This document shows positions 7,239 through 16,013 of a stretch of 64,000 bases of DNA, in pieces. Position 1 is the stretch's first letter. The number at the start of each line of letters is the position of its first letter. The translations under genes were made by a program, and so were the position numbers. The DNA comes from Lachnoclostridium sp. An131 (GTDB lineage Bacteria > Bacillota > Clostridia > Lachnospirales > Lachnospiraceae). The notes beneath the pieces are model-generated. The model ran no database searches. It had not been told where the DNA came from and saw only the letters and a list, made by a program, of their open reading frames with translations. Location of the stretch: NCBI RefSeq assembly GCF_002160825.1, contig NZ_NFLI01000011.1:62001-126000 (forward strand). The letters are read 5' to 3'.

Positions 7239-8597
7239 ATGGAATCCAGGACTTTATTTGCAGAAACACCACCAGTAAGGCTGTTTTTCATGGCCTCCCT
7301 GCCGGGAGCCGTCAGCATGCTGGCCTCAGCTCTTTATCAGCTTCTGGACGGAATGATGGTAGGACAGATTCTCGGCGAGACGCCCTTCGCCGCTCTGAAC
7401 CTGGCCATGCCCTTTGTCATTATCAACTTTGCTCTGGCCGACCTGATCGGCGTGGGTTCTTCTGTCCCCATCGCCATGAATCTGGGAAAGGGGAAGGATG
7501 AGGAAGCCAACAATATCTTTTCCTGCGCCTGCCTCATGATCGTACTCGCCGGCGTGGCTGTCGGCGCCATACTTTTCGCTGGGGCTCCGGCTCTGATGCG
7601 TCTTATGGGCGCAGACGGTCAGCTGCTTAAAAATGCTGTGAGCTATCTGCGCGTTTACGCCCTTTGCTCGCCTCTGACTACGATTGTGTTTGCCATGGAC
7701 AACTACCTGCGTATCTGTGGGAAGATCCGTTTCAGTATGCTTCTGAATGTGATAATGTCCGTAATGATTGCAGGATTTGAATTTGTTTTTCTTTATTATT
7801 TCCGTTTTGGAATCTGGGGGGCAGCCCTGGCTACCTGTCTTGGAATGGCATTCTGCGCTCTGACGGCCCTTTCCCGCTTCACCAGCGGACGCCTTCAGCT
7901 CCGGTTTCGGAAGCCGCGCTTTTCTTCTGGCATGATCCGGCAGATCATCGCCTGCGGAAGCCCGAACTTTCTGAATAACATTGCCGGACGTATCACATCG
8001 ATCCTGCTGAATACGATCCTTCTGCGTGTGGGAGGACAGACTGCCGTGTCTGTCTATGGTATCCTGATGTACGTGGAAGGCTTTATCCAGCCGCTGCTTT
8101 ATGGCATGTGCGATTCCCTGCAGCCGGCAGTCAGCTATAACTGGGGCGCAGGCGACCGGAAACGAGTGGGCGCCATTGAACGCTGCTGCTTCACAGCCAG
8201 CGCCGTCGTATCTCTGGTATCAGCCCTCGTGATCTTCGTTTTCCCGGGACAGCTGGCTGTGATCTTTATCGGAGAAACCTCCTCCGCTTATTTTGCAATG
8301 GCCGTTGCTGCCCTGCGCTTCTTTGCGCTGACCTATCTGACGCGCTGGTTCTCCTTTGCAGTCCAGAGCTATATGCTGGCAGTGGGCAATGCTGTCGGCG
8401 CCACCGTAATTTCCCTGTCTGTCGCACTGCTTTTTCCAGTGATTCTGATTGTGGCTCTCTGGCGCCTCGGACTTACAGGAATCTGGCTGAACTTCGCAGG
8501 CACCTCTCTGCTGGCAGGCGTCCTGGCAGCCTTCGTGATGGTACGTTTTCAGCGGAATTCCCGCTCGGACAAATACGCAAGCGCTGATTCCAACTGA
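7239..8597 (+). CDS. MATE family efflux transporter
   Basis: 452 residues with about 12 membrane segments in two homologous halves; exports organic cations or drugs using a Na+ or H+ gradient. Family-typical segments include PGAVSMLASALYQLLDGMMVG in the first helix region and a matching FIQPLLYGMCDSLQPAVSYN segment near residue 285. AAGGAG lies 9 nt before the ATG, inside the end of the marR gene, so it is co-transcribed and controlled from the MarR promoter. The last 49 bp overlap the convergent LysR gene, and no terminator fits between them. Substrate is not predictable from sequence. Confidence 0.92.
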   Translation: MESRTLFAETPPVRLFFMASLPGAVSMLASALYQLLDGMMVGQILGETPFAALNLAMPFVIINFALADLIGVGSSVPIAMNLGKGKDEEANNIFSCACLMIVLAGVAVGAILFAGAPALMRLMGADGQLLKNAVSYLRVYALCSPLTTIVFAMDNYLRICGKIRFSMLLNVIMSVMIAGFEFVFLYYFRFGIWGAALATCLGMAFCALTALSRFTSGRLQLRFRKPRFSSGMIRQIIACGSPNFLNNIAGRITSILLNTILLRVGGQTAVSVYGILMYVEGFIQPLLYGMCDSLQPAVSYNWGAGDRKRVGAIERCCFTASAVVSLVSALVIFVFPGQLAVIFIGETSSAYFAMAVAALRFFALTYLTRWFSFAVQSYMLAVGNAVGATVISLSVALLFPVILIVALWRLGLTGIWLNFAGTSLLAGVLAAFVMVRFQRNSRSDKYASADSN

Positions 8598-9436
8598 GGC
8601 GTAACCCATTTATCCCTGTGATAGAGCAGCTGCTTCCAGATCTCGATTTCGAATTGTTTTACCGGAAGGTACCGAAGCCGGCCTGCGCAGACCTTTTCTT
8701 CCGTCACATAATCCGGAAGGAAGGAGATCCCCGCGCCCTGCTCCACAAGGGAGCAGATCTGGCCGGCGCTTCCGATCTCCAGCACCGGCTGTATTTCCAT
8801 GGACAGCTCCGCAAACTTCTCATCCATCAGCCTCCGGTAGCTCATCCCCTTTTCCGTCAGAAGAAACGGCTGGCCCGCCAGATCCTCCGGGAAAAGCTCG
8901 TCCTTTTTGCAAAGCGGATTTTCGCTGTCCGCCACAAAATGCACACCTGCTTTTTCCTCCCTCGCAATGACATACTCTGCGTGGAAAATATGATTGTCCA
9001 GCGTCAAAACCGCATCTACCTCGTTCTGGTTCAGCAGTCGGAACATTTCTTCCGTGCCCGCCGTAATGATTTTCAGCGAGATCCCCGGGTATCTGTCTCG
9101 AAACTCCCCAAACCCTTCCTGCAGCATACTGTCACAGAGAGAATCTGCCATGGCAATTCGGACATTTCCTGAAATCTCTTCCTCATTCTGCAGCCTTTTA
9201 TCCAGCTCCTGGGTCAGCTTGCTGACTTGATGCGCGTAATTCAGTACATCACGTCCCTGTTCTGTCAGCACGACCGTATGATTTATCCGTTCAAAAAGCT
9301 GTGTTCCGAGCTCACGCTCCAGCTGTTTGATCTGAAAGGAAACCGTAGACTGGGAAAAGCCCAGCTTTTGTCCTGCCCGTGTGAAGCTGTTCAGCTCCGC
9401 CACATGAATAAATGTCATCAGATTTTTCAGATCCAT
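8549..9436 (-). CDS. LysR family transcriptional regulator
   Basis: 295 residues, normal family length. The N-terminal helix-turn-helix (residues 1-60, SFTRAGQKLGFSQSTVSFQI) is followed by a dimerisation helix and a periplasmic-binding-like effector domain (about 90-290). GGAGGGG lies directly before the ATG. It is divergent from the AGCS amino-acid transporter, with which it shares a 118-bp control region, so that transporter is its likely target. The 3' end overlaps the MATE gene by 49 bp on the opposite strand. Effector unknown; an amino acid is plausible from the neighbour. Confidence 0.92.
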   Translation of the reverse strand: MDLKNLMTFIHVAELNSFTRAGQKLGFSQSTVSFQIKQLERELGTQLFERINHTVVLTEQGRDVLNYAHQVSKLTQELDKRLQNEEEISGNVRIAMADSLCDSMLQEGFGEFRDRYPGISLKIITAGTEEMFRLLNQNEVDAVLTLDNHIFHAEYVIAREEKAGVHFVADSENPLCKKDELFPEDLAGQPFLLTEKGMSYRRLMDEKFAELSMEIQPVLEIGSAGQICSLVEQGAGISFLPDYVTEEKVCAGRLRYLPVKQFEIEIWKQLLYHRDKWVTPQLESALAYLSEREFR

Positions 9437-9460
9437 GCAACCCCTCCATGAAGTATTTTG

Positions 9461-9513
9461 ATTTACTATATTCTGATTATCAATTTTACAAATGTATAAA
9501 TTTACTATATACT
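9461..9513. promoter_or_regulatory. overlapping divergent promoters of the LysR and AGCS genes with a direct repeat
   Basis: Plus strand: TTTACA (9485-9490), 17 bp, TATACT (9508-9513) for the transporter. Minus strand: TTGTAA (9486-9491), 17 bp, TAGTAA (9463-9468) for the regulator. The two -35 boxes overlap almost completely. A 14-bp direct repeat (9461-9474 and 9500-9513, 13/14 identical) covers both -10 regions, 39 bp apart, and is a candidate LysR binding pattern. Confidence 0.6.
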
Positions 9514-9554
9514 AAAAAATTAAGAGTTACAAGCGAAAAAGGGGGCGCCTTATC

Positions 9555-10955
9555 ATGAAAAGCATTACATTTTTCTATAATCTGCTCTGGGGGGATCTGA
9601 TTACCATTCCGCTGCCCGGCGGCAGCAGCCTGGGACTGTCCCTTCTGGTTCTGATCCTGATCCCGGCAGGAATTTACTTCACCATCCGGACAAAAGGCCT
9701 TCCCTTCCGTCTTTTCCCGGAAATGCTCCGCATTACCCTTGAGAAAAAGAAGGCCGCCGACAAAGGAGCTATCTCCGGTGTGCAGGCCCTGATTGTCTCC
9801 ACTGCCACCCGGGTAGGCATGGGCAATCTGATTGGCGTGGTGGCCGCTATCTCTGCCGGAGGTGCAGGCGCCGTCTTCTGGATGTGGCTTATCGCTCTTC
9901 TGGGCTCCTCCACCGCCTTTGTGGAGGCGACCCTGGCGCAGCTTTACAAGGAAAAGGACCCCCTGTACGGCGGATACCGCGGAGGTCCTGCTTACTATAT
10001 TCATGCCCTTTTTATGAAAAAGAACAGAAAACCGGGACGGAAGCATTCTGTCATCGCGGCGCTTTTTGCCCTGTCCGGTCTTCTGTGTTGGTGCGGCATC
10101 AGCCAGGTCATCGGAAATTCCGTCTCTTCCGCCTTTGAAAATGCCTTCCATATTCCGCCCATCTGGACAACCATCGTCCTGACCATTCTTGCCGCTGTGA
10201 TTGTGCTTCGCAAGCACGCAACCGTCAAGGTGCTCGACGTTATGGTTCCGGTCATGGCAGGCCTGTACTTTGCCATCACGCTTTTTGTCATCATCCGGAA
10301 TATCGGACTGCTTCCGTCTGTCTTTGAGCGCATCTTCCTGGAAGCCTTCGGAATCCGGCAGGCTGTGGCCGGAGGCATCGGCGCCGTCATCATGAACGGG
10401 GCCAAGAGAGGACTGTTCTCCAATGAGGCCGGCTCCGGTTCCGCTCCCTGCGCCGCGGCCGCCGCGGACATCAGCCATCCGGCCAAGGAAGGCCTTTTGC
10501 AGGCTCTGGGCGTCTTCATCGACACCCTGCTCATCTGCAGCTGCACTGCAATGCTCATGCTTCTGACGCCTGAACCGCTGACGAACGGCATGGAGGGCAT
10601 GGATCTCCTGCAGACTGCCATGCAGTACCACATCGGAGAATTCGGCGCCGTCTTCATAGCTGTAATCCTCTGGCTTTTCAGCTTTTCCACCTTTATCGGC
10701 ATCCTCTTCTATGCCCGGCCGAATATCGCCTACCTGTTCGGAGACAACTGGCTTTCCCAGACTCTCTACAAGGTGCTGGCACTGGTGATGCTCTTTATCG
10801 GAGGACTGGCTGCCTACCAGGCCGTCTGGGATCTGGGCGATATCGGAGTGGGGCTGATGACTGTTTTCAACATGATCGCGCTGGTTCCCCTGGCGCCGGA
10901 GGCCATTGATTCACTGAAGGATTACGAACAAAACCACAGAAGAAAAAGGCGCTGA
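9555..10955 (+). CDS. AGCS family sodium:alanine/glycine symporter
   Basis: 466 residues with about 10-11 membrane helices; imports small neutral amino acids with Na+. Family signatures are visible: GNLIGVVAAISAGGAGAVFWMW near residue 95 and GAKRGLFSNEAGSGSAPCAAA near 290, matching the AGCS consensus around the transport path. Divergent from the LysR gene and ended by a strong hairpin terminator at 10982-11032, so it is a single-gene unit. The ribosome binding site is a GGGGG stretch about 10 nt upstream of the ATG. Alanine or glycine is the family norm; exact substrate is inferred. Confidence 0.93.
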   Translation: MKSITFFYNLLWGDLITIPLPGGSSLGLSLLVLILIPAGIYFTIRTKGLPFRLFPEMLRITLEKKKAADKGAISGVQALIVSTATRVGMGNLIGVVAAISAGGAGAVFWMWLIALLGSSTAFVEATLAQLYKEKDPLYGGYRGGPAYYIHALFMKKNRKPGRKHSVIAALFALSGLLCWCGISQVIGNSVSSAFENAFHIPPIWTTIVLTILAAVIVLRKHATVKVLDVMVPVMAGLYFAITLFVIIRNIGLLPSVFERIFLEAFGIRQAVAGGIGAVIMNGAKRGLFSNEAGSGSAPCAAAAADISHPAKEGLLQALGVFIDTLLICSCTAMLMLLTPEPLTNGMEGMDLLQTAMQYHIGEFGAVFIAVILWLFSFSTFIGILFYARPNIAYLFGDNWLSQTLYKVLALVMLFIGGLAAYQAVWDLGDIGVGLMTVFNMIALVPLAPEAIDSLKDYEQNHRRKRR

Positions 10956-10981
10956 AAACCGCTTTCATGATTCTTGAAGCC

Positions 10982-11032
10982 AAAACCAGGCGGCCTGGCA
11001 GGGAGAGCTTTCCTGCCAGGCCGCCTGGTTTT
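10982..11032. terminator. long bidirectional rho-independent terminator
   Basis: Perfect 21-bp stem (10982-11002 with 11012-11032) around a 9-nt loop. Each strand ends the stem with a TTTT run, so it can stop the AGCS transcript from the left and the DUF1648 transcript from the right. It is unusually long for a simple terminator. Confidence 0.9.
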
Positions 11033-11060
11033 CTATCATTATTCTGAAACGAATCTGCCC

Positions 11061-11390
11061 TTATATGAATCTTAAACTCGAATATATGACCAGCAGCTCC
11101 ATCACAAACACGAAACAATTCATTCCAAATACCGCCCAGTTATACTGCGACTCGGAGAAAACATTTTTTATCTGCTCGGGCAGCATTTTTTTGTTTTTCC
11201 CCAGCAGCACGACGATGGTCTGCACCAGCGGCCACATGAATATCGAAAAGCTGCCGGAAAATTTGCTCGGGACTCCGTCGGTAAAGCTGATCGGAATGGA
11301 ATCCGGAAGGAAGGCGATGCTGACCGCAGCAGCCAGCCATCCCAAAATACAGATCGTGTACGATAGTTTTTTACTGATTTGCAGCTTCAT
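11061..11390 (-). CDS. small membrane protein with a DUF1648-like domain
   Basis: 109 residues with three hydrophobic segments (about 10-28, 48-62, 86-105). The segment LPDSIPISFTDGVPSKFSG, then FSIFMWPLVQTIVVLL, matches the DUF1648 pattern found in SdpI-like immunity and membrane proteins. The longer SdpI C-terminal region is absent. GGGAG lies 6-7 nt before the ATG, and the gene follows the 198-residue unknown gene by 16 nt, so they share a transcript. A role in envelope stress or toxin immunity is possible by family analogy only. Confidence 0.7.
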   Translation of the reverse strand: MKLQISKKLSYTICILGWLAAAVSIAFLPDSIPISFTDGVPSKFSGSFSIFMWPLVQTIVVLLGKNKKMLPEQIKNVFSESQYNWAVFGMNCFVFVMELLVIYSSLRFI

Positions 11391-11406
11391 CTGTATCTCC
11401 CCCTGC

Positions 11407-12003
11407 TTATGATAGTGATATATTTTGCGCTTCCTCCAGCTTCTCTTTCATTGGCGTTAAAAAAGGCCGCGTACGCTCTAATACCTTCATATTTCGTAAC
11501 AAAATAGTCCCTCTGTTCTTATCTTTTTCAATAAAATAACTGACGGTATCCCATAAGAGCTTCTCACAGTCTTTCTGTCTATAATCTGACAGTGAAATCA
11601 ACGCGTAACAATAATAATATCCTATGATATCAAACTTTAAACTCTTGCTTTTATCATCATAGTATGGAATATGGGTTTCAAGGAATTTAAGTACTGCATC
11701 AACTGTGCCCGGCTTTTCTGCAAAAGGGATCATTCTTTCATATTCCTTTTTTGTTACAGGAGCATGAGTTGCACTTGCAATCTTACTACATAATTCCCAT
11801 ATTTCTTCTTTCGATGTTCCTACTGCTTCTGCAGCCTCCAATAACGGCAAGGTACTTTCGGCTGCCCAGATTGATTCTCCCGGGAATTGAGGACCGGTTA
11901 TCACAACCGTTTTATTATTTTTAATACAATCCTTAAGATATGCATCCTTTTTCTCAAGATACTCCCTTAATTCTTCGACTGTTGGTATTTTCCTCTTGGC
12001 CAT
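11407..12003 (-). CDS. hypothetical protein (198 aa)
   Basis: Not recognised. A soluble, probably helical protein: charged N-terminus with KRKIPTVEELREYLEKKDAYLKD-type helix, a central IWAAESTLPLLEAAEAVG stretch, and a C-terminal half rich in Tyr, Lys and Leu with GYYYCYALISLSDYRQKDCE. There is no signal peptide, membrane segment or catalytic motif that I can name. GGAG lies 7 nt before the ATG. The gene is clearly more AT-rich than its neighbours, which hints at separate acquisition. It is cotranscribed with the DUF1648-like membrane protein downstream. Confidence 0.7.
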   Translation of the reverse strand: MAKRKIPTVEELREYLEKKDAYLKDCIKNNKTVVITGPQFPGESIWAAESTLPLLEAAEAVGTSKEEIWELCSKIASATHAPVTKKEYERMIPFAEKPGTVDAVLKFLETHIPYYDDKSKSLKFDIIGYYYCYALISLSDYRQKDCEKLLWDTVSYFIEKDKNRGTILLRNMKVLERTRPFLTPMKEKLEEAQNISLS

Positions 12004-12081
12004 ATTGTCTCTCCAACTTCCTATCTGTCCTCTGATTTTTCTTCATGATACCATTCGTTTATTTGCCTGTCATTCTACTAG

Positions 12082-12116
12082 TAATTGACAGGGGACTATT
12101 CGCTCCTTGTCAATTA
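12082..12116. repeat. intergenic inverted repeat
   Basis: Perfect 9-bp arms (12082-12090 and 12108-12116), extendable by four pairs with wobble on the plus strand. There is no T run on either side, so it is not a standard terminator. It lies between rlmH and the unknown 198-residue gene; its role is unknown. Confidence 0.5.
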
Positions 12117-12181
12117 AGGGGATTTCTCATTCATACAAAAAGAGTACGGAACATCACTGACCACTCTCTTCCAAACCGCAC

Positions 12182-12661
12182 TTACTTGTGATACGGCTCA
12201 TTTTTCATAATCCGGAAGCTCCGGTAAATCTGCTCCAGCAGAATCACCCGCATCAGCTGGTGGGGAAAGGTCATCCTCGAGAAACTTAAGGCATAATCCG
12301 CCCGCTTCATCACCGCCGGGGACAGCCCCAGAGAACCGCCGATCACAAAGGTGATATGGCTGACTCCTCCCGTTCCCAGCGATTCGATTTTTCTGGAAAG
12401 CTCTACGGAATCCAGCATTTTTCCTTCAATAGCCAGAGCAATCACATAGGAATCCTCCTTGATGGCCTTGAGAATCCGCTCGCCTTCCCGTTCCCGGATG
12501 GCAGCTTCCTCTGCCGGACTGGCTCCGTCCGGCGTCTTCTCGTCCGCCAGCTCTGTGATTTCCAGCCTGCAGTAACGGCCAAGCCGCTTCTCATATTCCC
12601 GGATGGCCTCTGTCAGATACTTTTCCTTTATTTTTCCTACGGCAACACAGGTAATCTTCAT
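12182..12661 (-). CDS. rlmH: 23S rRNA (pseudouridine1915-N3)-methyltransferase RlmH
   Basis: 159 residues, the exact family length. Methylates pseudouridine 1915 in helix 69 of 23S rRNA of assembled 70S ribosomes, using SAM. SPOUT-class features: LAIEGKMLDSVELS in the core, FVIGGSLGL in the knot, and the conserved C-terminal end LSFSRMTFPHQLMRVILLEQIYRSFRI. The ATG at 12661 has TAGGAG 5 nt upstream; an open frame further upstream has no ribosome binding site. It follows the metallo-hydrolase gene by 7 nt. Confidence 0.97.
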   Translation of the reverse strand: MKITCVAVGKIKEKYLTEAIREYEKRLGRYCRLEITELADEKTPDGASPAEEAAIREREGERILKAIKEDSYVIALAIEGKMLDSVELSRKIESLGTGGVSHITFVIGGSLGLSPAVMKRADYALSFSRMTFPHQLMRVILLEQIYRSFRIMKNEPYHK

Positions 12662-12668
12662 AAGTCTC

Positions 12669-13469
12669 CTACAGCTCAATCACATCCAGGTCCTCCGGAA
12701 TCCAGAGGCTTCCATGGAAATACTGTTCTCCCTCTGCCCGGTACAGCTCCTGACGGCGGGCGATATTCTGATCCTCGGTATGGTACAGAAGCAGATTTTC
12801 CACACCCAGCTCCTCCGCCAGCATGCTGGCATCTTTTACGGTCGAATGATGCTTTTCATAAGGGTGGAACACATCCGCCTGGGCATCCAGGCAGAAGGCT
12901 TCGTGAAGCAGCCAGGCGCTTCCTTCCGCATACTTCCTTTCCCGTTCATTATAGGGCTCGTCTCCGCAGCAGGTGAGACGCCGTCCTTCTCCCAGATCCA
13001 GCATATAGCCGTACTGCTTTGCCTTCGTGGAACCGATATCAAAAAACGTGTACTCGTGCCCGAGAATACGGCGTTTCTCTCCGTCCCCCACAGGCACCAG
13101 GTGAAGCCGTTCTCCGATTCGCTTAATCTCCTTTTTATTCAGCAGCATCTTTGCCAGCTTCAGAAGCATCTCCGCAAGCTCTTCGTGGGCATAAATATAG
13201 GCGTCATCCTGATATTTTCCTGCATTCATGTTCTGGCAGATGACCCGCATCATCCAGATAATTCCCATCACATGATCGATATGCTTATGGGTCACGAAAA
13301 TATGATGGATTTCATTTGGATCGATTCCGGCCTGCTTCAGGCGCACCAGAATCGTACCGCCGCCTCCGCCGTCCACCAGCAGATGGCCTTCCTCGCTGGT
13401 AAGCACATAGCAGGTATTATAGCACTCTGTCACCAGAGCGTTTCCTGTACCCAAAATCGTGATTTTCAT
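12669..13469 (-). CDS. MBL-fold metallo-hydrolase (RNase Z-like)
   Basis: 266 residues. Metallo-beta-lactamase fold with the two-metal motif H61-K-H63-I-D65-H66, then downstream metal ligands expected at the CCGDEPYNE region and HTED (LLLYHTEDQN) near 230. The N-terminus MKITILGTGNA, followed by LLVDGGGG, is the usual first strand and loop of RNase Z and arylsulfatase-like members. It lacks a clear exosite insertion for tRNA, so general phosphodiesterase or hydrolase activity is as likely as tRNase Z. It sits upstream of rlmH and downstream of the nfnAB terminator. Confidence 0.88.
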   Translation of the reverse strand: MKITILGTGNALVTECYNTCYVLTSEEGHLLVDGGGGGTILVRLKQAGIDPNEIHHIFVTHKHIDHVMGIIWMMRVICQNMNAGKYQDDAYIYAHEELAEMLLKLAKMLLNKKEIKRIGERLHLVPVGDGEKRRILGHEYTFFDIGSTKAKQYGYMLDLGEGRRLTCCGDEPYNERERKYAEGSAWLLHEAFCLDAQADVFHPYEKHHSTVKDASMLAEELGVENLLLYHTEDQNIARRQELYRAEGEQYFHGSLWIPEDLDVIEL

Positions 13470-13557
13470 GTCTGCTTTTCCTTTCCCGTCTTCCTTCGGA
13501 TAGAAAAGCGTCGGTATGCCGGGGAAAATTCCCTTTATACACCGGCGCCAATGATAT

Positions 13558-13593
13558 AAAAGAGCACTGCAGACCTCTTTGCAGTGCTCTTTT
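13558..13593 (-). terminator. rho-independent terminator after nfnB
   Basis: Perfect 14-bp stem (13558-13571 with 13580-13593) and 8-nt loop. The stem's own terminal TTTT, followed by ATATC on the minus strand, gives the U-rich tail. Confidence 0.85.
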
Positions 13594-13656
13594 TCCTTTC
13601 AGAATGCCGCATGCGGAGCGAAGCTGCATTCCACACGCAAGGCATATCATCATTTT

Positions 13657-15045
13657 TTATTTCTGGCTCAGATACTCGTGGATTCCTCTTGCGGCATCCT
13701 TTCCTGCACCCATAGCCAGGATAACCGTAGCCGCTCCGGTCACTGCGTCTCCGCCTGCGAATACGCCCGGCTTGGAGGTAGCTCCCACATCCTCGGTAGC
13801 CACGATACACTTTCTGCGGTCTGTCTCCAGTCCCTTTGTGGTGGAAGAGATCAGCGGATTCGGAGAAGTTCCCAGGGACATGATAACCATATCCACATCC
13901 ATGTCGAACTCAGAACCCGGAACCTCTACCGGACGTCTTCTTCCGGAAGCATCCGGCTCGCCAAGCTCCATGCGGATGCAGCGGATTCCATTGACCCAGC
14001 CGTCCTCGCCTACCAGGATCTCTACCGGATTGGTCAGCAGATCAAAGATAATGCCCTCTTCCTTTGCGTGATGAACTTCTTCCACACGGGCAGGAAGCTC
14101 TTCCTCGGAACGACGGTATACGATATGTACCTCAGCGCCCAGACGCAGAGCGGTACGTGCAGCATCCATAGCCACGTTTCCGCCGCCGACTACGGCCACC
14201 TTGTGTCCCTTTGCAATCGGGGTATCGTAATGCTCGTCGAAGGACTTCATCAGGTTATTTCTGGTCAGGTACTCATTTGCGGAGAACACGCCGCAGGCTG
14301 TCTCTCCCGGGATACCCATGAACTTGGGCAGTCCGGCTCCGGAGCCGATAAATACGGCGTCAAAGCCTTCTTCTTCCATCAGCTCATCAATGGTTACAGA
14401 CTTTCCTACGATTACGTCTGTCTCAATCTTTACGCCGAGAGATTTTACATTCTCTACCTCAGGCAGAACCACGCCGTCCTTCGGAAGACGGAACTCCGGA
14501 ATACCGTATACCAGTACGCCGCCTGCCTTGTGCAGAGCCTCAAAAATCGTCACGTCATAGCCAAGCTTCGCCAGATCGCCGGCACAGGTCAGACCTGCGG
14601 GGCCGGAACCGATGACAGCTACCTTCTTGCCGTTCTTCTCGGCCGGAGCTTCCGGCTTCATGCCCTGCTCTCTTGCCCAGTCAGCCACAAAACGCTCCAG
14701 CTTGCCGATGGATACCGGCTCGCCCTTGATGCCGCGGATGCAGCGTCCCTCGCACTGGCTCTCCTGAGGACATACACGTCCGCAGATAGCCGGAAGGGAG
14801 GAGGACTCGCTGATAACGCGGTATGCTTCCGCAAAATCGCCTTCTTTTACTGCCTTGATGAAATTCGGAATATGTATCTGAACAGGGCAGCCCTCCATAC
14901 ATTTTGCCTTCTTGCAGTCCAGGCAGCGCTGCGCCTCTTCCATTGCCTCGTCCTTGTTATATCCCAGACAGACCTCGTCAAAGTTCGTGGCGCGAACCTT
15001 CGGATCCTGCTCTCTTACCGGTACTTTCTTTAATACGTCAGCCAT
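13657..15045 (-). CDS. NADPH-dependent glutamate synthase-like protein, NfnB/SudA-type large subunit
   Basis: 462 residues. The N-terminal region carries two 4Fe-4S sites (CLDCKKAKCMEGCP near 42, CGRVCPQESQCEGRC near 88). An FAD motif (GSGPAGLTCAGDL near 150) and a second NAD(P) motif (GGGNVAMDAARTA near 285) follow. It is directly preceded by the NfnA-type subunit (TAATG overlap). That pairing points to NADH-dependent reduced ferredoxin:NADP+ oxidoreductase, which couples NADH and ferredoxin pools to NADPH by flavin electron bifurcation. It is often annotated gltA; no glutamate synthase large subunit is adjacent. Cytoplasmic. Confidence 0.92.
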   Translation of the reverse strand: MADVLKKVPVREQDPKVRATNFDEVCLGYNKDEAMEEAQRCLDCKKAKCMEGCPVQIHIPNFIKAVKEGDFAEAYRVISESSSLPAICGRVCPQESQCEGRCIRGIKGEPVSIGKLERFVADWAREQGMKPEAPAEKNGKKVAVIGSGPAGLTCAGDLAKLGYDVTIFEALHKAGGVLVYGIPEFRLPKDGVVLPEVENVKSLGVKIETDVIVGKSVTIDELMEEEGFDAVFIGSGAGLPKFMGIPGETACGVFSANEYLTRNNLMKSFDEHYDTPIAKGHKVAVVGGGNVAMDAARTALRLGAEVHIVYRRSEEELPARVEEVHHAKEEGIIFDLLTNPVEILVGEDGWVNGIRCIRMELGEPDASGRRRPVEVPGSEFDMDVDMVIMSLGTSPNPLISSTTKGLETDRRKCIVATEDVGATSKPGVFAGGDAVTGAATVILAMGAGKDAARGIHEYLSQK

Positions 15046-15929
15046 TATTTGTCACCTCCGCAATTTCCGCATCCGCCGTGATGCGTATCTCCTTCCTTGT
15101 ATGCCAGGAATCTCCGGCCTTCCTCTGTCTTATACATGGCCGCACGCTTCATAGCCTGATCGAAATCTACCTTGTGGCCGTCAAACTCCGGTCCATCTAC
15201 GCAGGCGAACTTCACTTCGCCGCCTACCAGCACACGGCAGGCTCCGCACATACCGGTTCCGTCTACCATGATCGGGTTCATGCTGACTACACACGGAATT
15301 CCAAGCTTCTGGGTCGTCAGGCTGGCAAATTTCATCATGATCATCGGTCCGATGGCTACGCACAGATCATAATGATGGCCTTCGCTTACCAGCTTCTCCA
15401 GCATGGCAGTTCCAACGCCATGGAAGCCATAGCTTCCGTCGTCCGTACACAGGTAGAGATTTCCTACACTCTTCAGCTCGTCCTCAAGAATCAGCAGATC
15501 CTTGGTACGCGCTCCCACAATAATGTCACATTCGATGCCATGATCGTGAAGCCATTTTGCCTGCGGATATACAGGAGCTGTTCCCACGCCGCCGGCGATG
15601 AAAACCACCTTTTTCTTCTTTACCTCTTCAAAATCATCTGTCACCAGCTCGGACGGTTTTCCAAGCGGTCCAACAAAATCAAGGAAATAGTCTCCTTCCT
15701 TCAGGTCTACCATCTTGCTGGTAGATACGCCGATCGGCTGGAACACGATCGTCACCGTTCCGGCCTCTCTGTCGTAATCACAGATCGTCAGCGGAATACG
15801 TTCTGCTGTCTCGTCCAGTCTTACGATAATAAACTGTCCCGGCTCGCAGGCTTTCGCCACTCTTGGAGCCTCAACGACTTTCATGTAAACACTTGCAGAG
15901 AGCTGCTCTGCCTTTACAATCTTGAACAT
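15045..15929 (-). CDS. NfnA-type FAD/NAD-binding 2Fe-2S subunit (sulfide/dihydroorotate dehydrogenase-like)
   Basis: 294 residues from the ATG at 15929, chosen for AGGAGG 6 nt upstream; the frame is open to 16025 but without a ribosome binding site. A ferredoxin-reductase beta-barrel (RVAKACEPGQFIIVRLDE and PLTICDYD for FAD) is followed by an NAD domain (FIAGGVGTAPVYP), and a C-terminal 2Fe-2S motif MCGACRVLVGGEVKFACVDG. Forms the small subunit of the Nfn transhydrogenase with the next gene; the stop and next start share one base (TAATG). A promoter lies at 16014-16042. Confidence 0.92.
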   Translation of the reverse strand: MFKIVKAEQLSASVYMKVVEAPRVAKACEPGQFIIVRLDETAERIPLTICDYDREAGTVTIVFQPIGVSTSKMVDLKEGDYFLDFVGPLGKPSELVTDDFEEVKKKKVVFIAGGVGTAPVYPQAKWLHDHGIECDIIVGARTKDLLILEDELKSVGNLYLCTDDGSYGFHGVGTAMLEKLVSEGHHYDLCVAIGPMIMMKFASLTTQKLGIPCVVSMNPIMVDGTGMCGACRVLVGGEVKFACVDGPEFDGHKVDFDQAMKRAAMYKTEEGRRFLAYKEGDTHHGGCGNCGGDK

Positions 15930-16013
15930 AAGCTTCCTCCTGGAGTATAGTCTCAAGCGGGTGCCTCCCCGCAGCACAGCCGCCGCTTCATCCGGACAAC
16001 TGTTATCTTTAAT

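Noticed and set aside
9486-10631. 381-codon minus-strand open frame
   Set aside because: Antisense to the AGCS transporter; Gly/His/Asp-rich composition typical of a shadow frame.
13579-15033. 484-codon plus-strand open frame
   Set aside because: Antisense shadow of nfnB, which carries clear Fe-S and flavin motifs.
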